Shown here: positions 26,248 to 32,806 of the stretch, piece by piece
Layout of the letters: the number at the start of each line of letters is the position of its first letter
Numbering within the stretch: the first letter of the stretch is position 1
From: an uncultured Oscillospiraceae bacterium
GTDB lineage: Bacteria; Bacillota; Clostridia; Oscillospirales; Oscillospiraceae
Assembly: GCA_944383165.1 (NCBI GenBank)
Contig: CALWON010000006.1
Coordinates: 1 to 60,363, forward strand
DNA length: 60,363 bases
Reading direction: 5' to 3'
Notes under the pieces: generated by a model
What the model saw: only the letters and a program-made list of their open reading frames with translations
Databases searched by the model: none
What the model was told of the DNA's origin: nothing
Program-made: the position numbers and the translations under genes

Positions 26248-26625
26248 ATGGGATTTTTCGGATTTGGAAAGAAAAAAGAGGAAAGTACCCCTATTTGCAG
26301 TTGTCAGTGTGGAACAAATACAGAACCAGTCCAGCAAGAATCACAAACTTGTTCCTGTAATAGTTCCCCAATTACCTCTATTCAGGTATTGGGCACCGGC
26401 TGTTCATCCTGCCACACATTGTTAGAGCATACCCAACAGGCTGTTAGCAATCTTGGACTGTCTGTACAGGTGGAATATGTTCAGGATATGGTCAAAATTG
26501 CCAGCTATGGGGTTATGCGTACCCCTGCTCTGATGGTGAATGGACAGGTTGTTGCCACAGGTCGAGTATTGGGTGTAGCGGCTGTGGAAGCCATATTGAA
26601 AAAAACTGTCTGTCAGCCACAATAA
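26248..26625 (+). CDS. thioredoxin-like small redox protein (CxxC)
   Basis: 125 residues from ATG 26248 (TTGGAGG upstream). The N-terminal ~40 residues are Cys-rich (CSCQC, CSC). Then a small thioredoxin fold: ITSIQVLGTGCSSCHTLLEH with active-site Cys52 and Cys55, and MRTPALMVNGQVVATGRV with the cis-Pro loop. It matches the 'redox-active disulfide protein 2' family seen next to DUF318 permeases. Likely partner of the permease or of the downstream reductase in metalloid reduction. Confidence 0.85.
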   Translation: MGFFGFGKKKEESTPICSCQCGTNTEPVQQESQTCSCNSSPITSIQVLGTGCSSCHTLLEHTQQAVSNLGLSVQVEYVQDMVKIASYGVMRTPALMVNGQVVATGRVLGVAAVEAILKKTVCQPQ

Positions 26626-26650
26626 GACAACAGTCAGGAGGTTTTCGACT

Positions 26651-27304
26651 ATGAGCAAGGGATGGTATCCTGTCGTTGATGATGCCAAATGTATTGGTTG
26701 TATGATTTGTAACGACATGTGTAAACATGGTGTATACAAACCAGATGAAACCACTGGCAAGCCCAATGTTGTGTACCCTATGGGATGTATTCATGGCTGT
26801 CATGGCTGTGAACGCCAGTGTCCCAGCGGAGCCATTCACTATTTTGGAGATGATGGCACATTGGATGTAGACTATCACTATGAAACCTATAAACCTCAGC
26901 TTGTGTGTGAGGGAAAGCCTAAAGTTGCATTTCTCTGTGTTCACAATTCCTGTCGCAGTCAGATTGCAGAGGCACTGGGAAAAAAATTGGCTTCCGATGT
27001 ATTTGAAAGCTACTCTGCCGGCACAGAACTGAAAAACCACATCAACCCGGATGCAGTACGCATAATGAAACAAATTTATGGAATTGATATGGAGAAAACC
27101 CAGTTCAATAAGTTGATTTCTGATATTCCAACTCCTGACATTGTTATTTTTATGGGCTGTAATGTATCCTGTCCCCACGTTCCCTCCCAATATGCTGAAA
27201 ATTGGGGGTTGGATGACCCAACTGGTCAAAGTGATGCCGTTTTTGCTGATACCATTTCTAAAATTGAACAGCATATTTTGGAGCTACGCCAGAAATTAAG
27301 TTAA
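26651..27304 (+). CDS. ferredoxin-arsenate reductase fusion
   Basis: 217 residues. Residues 8-60 form a two-cluster ferredoxin: C14xxC17xxC20xxxC24 and C46xxxC50xxC53xxxC57. Residues about 90-215 are a low-molecular-weight phosphatase/ArsC fold with the P-loop CVHNSCR (C96-R102), followed by SQIAEALG and, later, IVIFMGCNVSCP. ArsC-type enzymes reduce arsenate with thiols; the fused ferredoxin suggests direct electron supply from an iron-sulfur donor. CAGGAGG precedes the ATG. Last gene of the ars operon. Confidence 0.9.
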   Translation: MSKGWYPVVDDAKCIGCMICNDMCKHGVYKPDETTGKPNVVYPMGCIHGCHGCERQCPSGAIHYFGDDGTLDVDYHYETYKPQLVCEGKPKVAFLCVHNSCRSQIAEALGKKLASDVFESYSAGTELKNHINPDAVRIMKQIYGIDMEKTQFNKLISDIPTPDIVIFMGCNVSCPHVPSQYAENWGLDDPTGQSDAVFADTISKIEQHILELRQKLS

Positions 27305-27400
27305 AAAATTTTTTCTCTATGATGAATGGATTTGTCCTCCTGAATCGTATTATGATTGAAAGAACCTAGAAAGGTACCATATTTAAGGAGGAATTCTAGT

Positions 27401-27718
27401 ATGAAAAAGATTTTACTTTCCACAGCAGCAGTTGCATTGATGTTGAGCGTTGGTATCACCAGTGCGTTTGCCATGCATCCAGGCAGAGGGCAGCGTTTCG
27501 TAGATGGCAATGGGGATGGCATCTGCGATTCCTATAGTTCCCATTGGAGCGGCTGCGGTCAAAATTTTGTAGATAACAACCAGGATGGGATCTGTGACTA
27601 TTATGGGACTGGTGACAACGGCAGCGGTGTAAATTTCGTCGATACCAATCAAGATGGGATTTGTGACAATATGGGAACCAGGGGATGCGGTGGATCTGGT
27701 CGACACTGCTCCAGATAA
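27401..27718 (+). CDS. secreted protein with three DxNxDG-type calcium-binding-like repeats
   Basis: 105 residues. Signal peptide MKKILLSTAAVALMLSVG..SAFA, then three repeats: FVDGNGDGICD, FVDNNQDGICD, FVDTNQDGICD, about 25 residues apart, separated by Gly/Ser-rich linkers; ends in Gly, Cys, His, Arg. DxNxDGxxD is the EF-hand/dockerin-style calcium loop, here with a Cys in each loop. TAAGGAGG precedes the ATG. It stands 24 bases before an ECF sigma gene and probably shares its transcript. Function unknown; possibly an exported sensor or metal-binding protein. Confidence 0.75.
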   Translation: MKKILLSTAAVALMLSVGITSAFAMHPGRGQRFVDGNGDGICDSYSSHWSGCGQNFVDNNQDGICDYYGTGDNGSGVNFVDTNQDGICDNMGTRGCGGSGRHCSR

Positions 27719-27742
27719 CATACAGGTGGGGATGATGCAGGG

Positions 27743-28264
27743 ATGCGGAGTGAGGCGGAGTTGGAGCGGGCCATTACATTGTATTCAGACACCGTAAAAC
27801 GACTATGCTGGATTCATTTAAAAAACCATGCAGATACAGAGGACATATTTCAAACCGTCTTTTTGAAATATGTCCTCCATCCCGCTTTGTTTGAAACACC
27901 AGAGCATGAAAAGGCGTGGATCATCCGTGTAACCATCAATGCCTGTAAAGACTTGCTTAAAAGCTTTTTCCGCCGACAAACTACCTCATTACAGGACATA
28001 TCAGAGCAAGTCAGTACCACCATACCAGAAGAATATTCTGAGCTGATGGAAGCGGTACTAAAATTACCAGAACAGTATCGGCGTGTGATTTATTTGCATT
28101 ATTATGAAGGATATACCGCCCCACAAATTGGCACTATCCTCCACAAAAATGTAAATACAGTATACACCATGCTCAATCGGGCACGACAGATGCTGAAACA
28201 AGAACTGGGAGGTGGGCACAGTGGAACGGCAATTTGTGGAAGCCATGACACAAATCCAGGCTGA
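27743..28264 (+). CDS. ECF-family RNA polymerase sigma factor
   Basis: 173 residues. Region 2 near residues 10-70 (LCWIHLKNHADTEDIFQTVF) and region 4 near 115-165 (LPEQYRRVIYLHYYEGYTAP, QIGTILHKNVNTVYTMLNRA). It would direct transcription of a small regulon, probably including its own operon. The start is less sure than most: GGTGGGG is about 12 bases upstream. Its 3' end overlaps the anti-sigma gene by 44 bases, which supports a sigma/anti-sigma pair. Confidence 0.88.
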   Translation: MRSEAELERAITLYSDTVKRLCWIHLKNHADTEDIFQTVFLKYVLHPALFETPEHEKAWIIRVTINACKDLLKSFFRRQTTSLQDISEQVSTTIPEEYSELMEAVLKLPEQYRRVIYLHYYEGYTAPQIGTILHKNVNTVYTMLNRARQMLKQELGGGHSGTAICGSHDTNPG

Positions 28265-28937
28265 ACCTGCATTAAAAGAACGGACACGTCAAGCAGTCAG
28301 AAAGCAAATTGGACTCAGAAAATGTATGCGTCCAGTGCTTGCAGCCTGTTGCCTATTGTGTCTCACCCTATATGGGTCTTGGTTGTATTTTACGCCGACC
28401 TCTATTTTAAGTATTGATATCAACCCATCCATTGAGCTATCCATCAACCGTTTTGACCGTGTTATTGACCTGAAAGCATTCAATGAAGATGGAGAAGCCC
28501 TATTGCAGACATTGGATGTACTCCATCAATCTTATACCAGTGCGTTTGAGACGATTATGGACAGTGATATGGTGACCACCTGTCTTTCTGAAGACCAGTT
28601 GCTGTCTGTGGCTGTTGTTGAGCTGGATGACCAACAAGGTGAAGTCATATTGGACTATGTGTCTGAATGTATTTGTCAACATGAAAACGCCTACTGCTAT
28701 GGTATTACTTCGGATGAAGTAGCGCAAGCACACAATCTTGGGCTTTCTTATGGTAAATATAGGCTCTATTTGGAATTGCAAACTCAGAATATTTCTATTT
28801 CTCTTGATGATGTAAAACAGATGACCATGAAAGAACTTCAACAACTGCTCAACCAGCAGGAAAATGAGGCCCCAAATGGATCTGGGTATCAACAGGGTTA
28901 TGGTCATCAACACAGATATGGACATCATGCTGAATAA
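28221..28937 (+). CDS. RsgI-like membrane anti-sigma factor
   Basis: 238 residues from the GTG at 28221 (GGGAGGTG 7 bases upstream). Cytoplasmic N-terminus, one transmembrane helix (about 38-58), then ILSIDINPSIELSINRFDRV (about 62-81), the hallmark of RsgI-type anti-sigma extracellular regions. The C-terminus ends in a Gly/His/Tyr-rich tail (GYGHQHRYGHHAE), a possible metal-binding element. It probably holds the overlapping ECF sigma factor at the membrane and releases it upon an outside signal. Confidence 0.82.
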   Translation: MERQFVEAMTQIQAEPALKERTRQAVRKQIGLRKCMRPVLAACCLLCLTLYGSWLYFTPTSILSIDINPSIELSINRFDRVIDLKAFNEDGEALLQTLDVLHQSYTSAFETIMDSDMVTTCLSEDQLLSVAVVELDDQQGEVILDYVSECICQHENAYCYGITSDEVAQAHNLGLSYGKYRLYLELQTQNISISLDDVKQMTMKELQQLLNQQENEAPNGSGYQQGYGHQHRYGHHAE

Positions 28938-28947
28938 TGCAACAAGT

Positions 28948-28979
28948 GCTCCTACCAGTCCCATTGGTGGAGCATTTTT
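28948..28979 (+). terminator. terminator of the sigma/anti-sigma operon
   Basis: TGCTCCtACCA pairs with TGGTGGAGCA, followed by TTTTTG. Confidence 0.8.
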
Positions 28980-29074
28980 GTCTGTCCAATCTCTTTGAAG
29001 CAAAGGCTTGCCTTCCATCCTGCTCCTTGCTATACTGAATCATAACAACAATCTGATAGTCAAAGGGAGGCAAT

Positions 29075-29620
29075 ATGGATTTTACACTGATTCGCAGCCG
29101 AAGAAAAAGCATTTCCATTGAAATCCATTCCAATGCACAGGTCATTGTACGGGCACCCATTCAAATGCCCAACGAGAAAATACAGGCTTTTTTCGAGAAA
29201 AAACAGAAATGGATTCAATCCCATCTTGCCCATCTACAGGCTAACCAGATGGAAGCACAACCAAAATGGACAAAAGCAGAACTGGATGCTTTGATTCATC
29301 AGGCACAACAATACATCCCGGAACGGGTGGCACATTTTGCCCCCATCCTTGGGGTAGACTACCAAAAAATATCCATTGGAACCCAGCGTTCCCGTTGGGG
29401 AAGCTGTTCCAGCACTGGAAACCTTCGCTTTAATTGTGTACTGATGGCTTGCCCTGCCCCTGTATTGGACTATGTGGTGGTACATGAACTTTGCCATCGC
29501 AAACAGATGAATCACTCTGCCCTTTTCTGGCAAGAGGTTGCCCATATCATACCAGAGTACCAAATCCATCGCACTTGGCTAAAAGAACATGGCGGTCGAT
29601 TGATTGACCGTCTGAGATAG
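29075..29620 (+). CDS. YgjP/SprT-like zinc metallopeptidase (DUF45)
   Basis: 181 residues. TLIRSRRKSISIEI at the N-terminus, GTQRSRWGSCSSTGNLRFN, then VVVHELCHRKQMNHSALFW with the HExxH zinc motif and third ligand His. This is the standard M48-like YgjP domain; its substrate is not established. AAGGGAGG precedes the ATG. The next gene begins 10 bases after its stop. Confidence 0.9.
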   Translation: MDFTLIRSRRKSISIEIHSNAQVIVRAPIQMPNEKIQAFFEKKQKWIQSHLAHLQANQMEAQPKWTKAELDALIHQAQQYIPERVAHFAPILGVDYQKISIGTQRSRWGSCSSTGNLRFNCVLMACPAPVLDYVVVHELCHRKQMNHSALFWQEVAHIIPEYQIHRTWLKEHGGRLIDRLR

Positions 29621-29630
29621 GGTGAAACAG

Positions 29631-30323
29631 ATGAAGCAACAACCAACTGGAATACAACAGGCACTTTTTACATTACAGGACAAAACATATCAGGCATTTC
29701 AATCCAAACTCATCCCCACACTCTCCCCAGAGTTTATCATTGGTGTCAGAATGCCTGCCCTGCGTAAACTGGCAAAGCGGTGGAATGGAACAGAAGCCGC
29801 TTCCCAATTTATGCAACAACTGCCCCATACCTATTTAGAGGAAAACAATTTACATGGTCTTTTACTGTGTGGGATTGCAGACTATCCCCAAACCATACTG
29901 GCTCTTGATGCCTTTTTGCCCTATGTGGATAATTGGGCTACCTGTGATTTGCTAAACCCCAAAATTTTTCAAATGCACCCCTTCCAACTTCCCACCCAGA
30001 TACAACAATGGCTTCACAGTGAACACACCTACACCATACGTTTTGCACTTGGGGTACTTTTACGGCACTATTTGGAAGATACCTTCTCTCCAGACTATCT
30101 GGAATGGGCTGCCTGTGTGGAACACTCAGATTATTATGTACATATGATGGTGGCTTGGTACTTTGCAGAAGCTCTGGTAAAACAGCCAGAACACACACTG
30201 CCCTATTTTACCCAACACCGTCTCTCCCCTCAAATTGAGCGGATGGGTATTCAAAAAGCAGTCGATAGTCATAGAATATCACAAGAACAAAAGCATTTTC
30301 TACGTTCCCTATCCAAAAAATAG
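29631..30323 (+). CDS. AlkD-type DNA alkylation repair protein (HEAT-like)
   Basis: 230 residues from ATG 29631, preceded by AGGGTG; the GTG at 29622 overlaps that site. VRMPALRKLAKRW, NLHGLLLCGIADYP, FLPYVDNWATCDLLNPK, YTIRFALGVLLRHYL and SDYYVHMMVAWYFAEALVK are the helical repeat motifs of AlkD-like proteins; the VDNWATCD segment contains the Trp and Asp expected in the DNA-binding cleft. AlkD excises bulky or positively charged alkylated bases. Paired with the YgjP-type gene. Confidence 0.87.
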   Translation: MKQQPTGIQQALFTLQDKTYQAFQSKLIPTLSPEFIIGVRMPALRKLAKRWNGTEAASQFMQQLPHTYLEENNLHGLLLCGIADYPQTILALDAFLPYVDNWATCDLLNPKIFQMHPFQLPTQIQQWLHSEHTYTIRFALGVLLRHYLEDTFSPDYLEWAACVEHSDYYVHMMVAWYFAEALVKQPEHTLPYFTQHRLSPQIERMGIQKAVDSHRISQEQKHFLRSLSKK

Positions 30324-30390
30324 AATGGTATTGCAAAAAATAAATGCAGCCACAAAGGGGTCTGCCAATAAAACAGTGTGGGGCAAAAAA

Positions 30391-30423
30391 GAACGGCATA
30401 GCCAAAGCTATGCCGTTCTTCTC
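30391..30423 (+). terminator. terminator of the AlkD-type gene
   Basis: GAACGGCATAGC pairs perfectly with GCTATGCCGTTC around CAAA, followed by TTCTC. Confidence 0.8.
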
Positions 30424-30614
30424 ATTCTTGCCTTTCAGCGGTAAGCCGACCATAGCCAAAAGCTTCCATCACGCGCACGTTCGCAGAATGAAATTCTGTA
30501 TTCAACAGGTTTGGAAGCACTACCCTAAACAAAGTAGAGGGAAAAATCATAGCAGGATTTTCCCTCTGCAGACTGAGTGTATAGACACTGGTATTCCTTT
30601 TCAGTTTCTGTATG

Positions 30615-31140
30615 CTTACAGCTTTACATACATCGAGGACAGAAAAGAGGTTCCTTTTGCTTCAAATCGGGCATCCCCACCGTGATTGCGGGACACCACC
30701 TGGATAGAACTGAGACCCACTCCGAAGTCGTTCCGTTTACTGGGGTAAAGTTTCCCCTCCTCTTGCTCCAGTTGTCCATCAAAGCTCGTTATCCATGATG
30801 ATGGTCAGGATGCCAAGATGCACACCACTGCTAAGGCAAAGGAATCTCTATGTATGTCTTTAACTGAGGGTTGCCTGTCCCGACCAACCCCCGGATGGCG
30901 GTGAGCTGGTGGCACAGGTTGTGGCATTGCCGCCGCAGCCCTTCCATATACTCCACCATCAGCTCACTGTGTTTTTCTGTTCAGTAATCTGATCCTTCAA
31001 TAGACGGGATTCAAAAATCAGCCGCTGCCGCAAGGCGGTCTGCTGTTCCAGACCTTCTAGGGATTGCAGTAGCACATAGTAGATGGCAAATACACAGATC
31101 AGCAGCCCAATCCGGCAGAACTAGGCTTCCTTTTTCTGAA
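30615..31140 (-). pseudogene. decayed GHKL sensor histidine kinase
   Basis: No open frame spans this stretch, but pieces on the minus strand translate to kinase fragments. First comes a coiled stretch (LLQSLEGLEQQTALRQRLIF), then MEGLRRQCHNLCHQLTAIRG where the H-box would be. After stops and a lost N-box comes FGVGLSSIQVVSRNHGGDAR and FEAKGTSFLSSMYVKL then TAA, the usual end of AgrC-like GHKL kinases. At least two frame changes and an internal deletion are needed, so it is dead. It fills the otherwise gene-free stretch 30,424-31,185. Confidence 0.7.
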
Positions 31141-31185
31141 ATAAACATAGGATACCCATTCTAGTGGTTTTATGGAGATAAAAAA

Positions 31186-31206
31186 GACGCCGTTTGAAAC
31201 GGCGTC
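31186..31206 (-). terminator. terminator of the lipoprotein gene
   Basis: GACGCCGTTT pairs with AAACGGCGTC and is followed by TTTTTTATC on the minus strand. Confidence 0.85.
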
Positions 31207-31217
31207 AAAAAGAAATC

Positions 31218-31757
31218 TTATTCTGCTGCTGCGTCAGCAGAAGAGAAGGACTGGGTGTACAGCTCATTGCCTTCGCTGTCAAAGAATGTAAGTACCACAA
31301 CAACAACATCGTTGGAAACGCTCTCCTTTACAGATGCAGCGAGATCATAATAAGTTTGACCAGTTGCCTCTGTGCCAGCCTTCAGAGCCTCTGTCATAAC
31401 AGAACGTTCTTCTTCTGTGCTTATAGCACTTTCAATGGTGAAGTCATAATGCATCTCATCACCTTCAGCATACAGATCTACGCTGATACCCTGATCTGCA
31501 TACTGTGCCTGGACAGCATCCAACATACTTTGAACCTCTTCTGCATCAGTAGCGAAAGATTCTTCCAAAGAAGGCATATCGCTGCTGGATGCCTCAGAGG
31601 AAACAGAAGATGCTCCTTCAGAGGAAACAGCAGCAGACCCGGAAGACCCTGCGGTTTCGCCAGAAGTTGTTCCTTCTTGTGTAGTATTGCTGCTGCAAGC
31701 AGCCAGGGATACTACCAGGCATGCCATAGATAACAAGGCAAGAATACGTTTTTTCAT
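31218..31757 (-). CDS. Ser-rich lipoprotein (DUF4854-like)
   Basis: 179 residues. Lipoprotein signal with lipobox LAAC (Cys21), then a Ser/Ala/Gly/Thr-rich linker of about 40 residues, then a small globular domain (SLEESFATDAEEVQSMLDAV; then YDFTIESAISTEEERSVMTE). The pattern resembles DUF4854 lipoproteins of gut Clostridia; function unknown. ATGs of this unit follow GGAGAAG. Monocistronic, with a terminator behind it and a perfect palindrome about 45 bases upstream. Confidence 0.75.
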   Translation of the reverse strand: MKKRILALLSMACLVVSLAACSSNTTQEGTTSGETAGSSGSAAVSSEGASSVSSEASSSDMPSLEESFATDAEEVQSMLDAVQAQYADQGISVDLYAEGDEMHYDFTIESAISTEEERSVMTEALKAGTEATGQTYYDLAASVKESVSNDVVVVVLTFFDSEGNELYTQSFSSADAAAE

Positions 31758-31800
31758 GTTTCATCTTCTCCATTCTGATCTTAAATCTTTAGAATTGCCC

Positions 31801-31818
31801 CATTTGGCAAGCCAAATG
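31801..31818. promoter_or_regulatory. 18-bp perfect palindrome upstream of the lipoprotein gene
   Basis: CATTTGGCAAGCCAAATG is fully self-complementary. It lies in the leader of the lipoprotein gene and could be a dimeric repressor site. No matching regulator is next to it. Confidence 0.45.
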
Positions 31819-32106
31819 TATTTGTGAACTGCCCGCTGTTGTTTATGATTTGGTAGCACACAACATACCAACGGAGCACAACACAAACCAACACAATTCT
31901 TCGGTGTTATAATAGATATAAAAGCCAATTACAATAGGATATGGTGCGATTTTATGTATCGCACAAGAAAAATGTGATACAACTTTGCCGTTTGTGCAAA
32001 ATTTTCCAACCATATCTTCATATTCTTCCTAAAGAGCCTTGCATATACACCATGACACCCATCATCATAAATTCCATAACGGATGCAATTTTGCTATTTT
32101 ACCAAT
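31819..32106. other. intergenic region without genes
   Basis: AT-rich sequence between the lipoprotein leader and the DUF2798 remnant. I see TATAAT-like boxes (about 31908) but no frame with a ribosome binding site. Confidence 0.4.
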
Positions 32107-32110
32107 AAAA

Positions 32111-32145
32111 AGAGCAAGAAAAGGTAAGTTTCTTTTGCTTGCTCT
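32111..32145 (-). terminator. terminator of the DUF2798 remnant
   Basis: AGAGCAAG pairs with CTTGCTCT, flanked inside by AAAAG/CTTTT, with TTTTTATT following on the minus strand. Confidence 0.75.
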
Positions 32146-32154
32146 TCTTCTGTT

Positions 32155-32637
32155 TTACGCCAGTACCTTTCCCTCTGGAAAAGCAGTACGGAACAGGAAA
32201 CGGACCAGGGGGTCCTGCCACCAATAGCTGGAATGGCAAAGCCATGATAAAGTTCTTTGGTATGTTCAGCAACCAGTTCATAGGTACACTGCCCCAAGCC
32301 CCTGTATGCACTGCCCCTTCACAGGCTCCATACAGGGACATGATTACTACCATAGGAACAACCATACAGCAGGACACACAGACCACTTTTTTCAATGTAG
32401 GGTCTTTCGGTTTCACAAGATAGCGGAATGTTACCCATTCGCCAGCTTGGAAATCAGAAACCAGTCGCAGCACATAGCAAAAACATAGGCAAAGGGAAAT
32501 CCCAACCACCCTGCTGCCAAAACTTCTGTACTAAAACCGCCGTACATCAGAATTACATTATAGTAACTCATCCAAAACACCATCACAAAACACATCAGGA
32601 CGGTGTAAATTAAACTTTCTCTTTTATTTTGTGGCAT
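32155..32637 (-). pseudogene. DUF2798-type membrane protein, two frameshifts
   Basis: The N-terminal frame reads MPQNKRESLIYTVLMCFVMV and later FAYVFAMCCDWFLISKLA, then stops. A second frame continues from about 32440 with FRYLVKPKDPTLKKV, GACEGAVHTGAWGSVP and NFIMALPFQLLVAGP. After a run of Cs near 32,213 a third frame ends correctly with LVRFLFRTAFPEGKVLA and TAA at 32155. Together these give a complete two-repeat DUF2798 membrane protein with two frame changes. Decay, or sequencing error in homopolymers, are both possible. AAAGGAGAA precedes the ATG. Confidence 0.72.
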
Positions 32638-32806
32638 AATCACGTTTCTCCTTTCGAACTTCCTTTTCTACTTGGAACAGAGGTTATCATACCACAGTCC
32701 GTCCCTCTTACATAATAGTGACTTCCTCCAAACTTTTCTGTCTACAATTTCTTGCAATTTCTTCTATTTTGCCTATATCTGAAACCGAACACATCCCTCC
32801 ATCCCT

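Noticed and set aside
26513..27274. 253-codon minus-strand frame over the ars genes
   Set aside because: Antisense to two well-supported genes (thioredoxin-like and ferredoxin-ArsC).
30361..30700. Plus-strand frames of 60-113 codons after the AlkD gene
   Set aside because: They cross a strong terminator and overlap a minus-strand kinase remnant; no start signals.
32099..32509. 136-codon minus-strand frame as a separate gene
   Set aside because: It is the middle part of the frameshifted DUF2798 gene; its ending is an out-of-frame run past the true stop at 32155.
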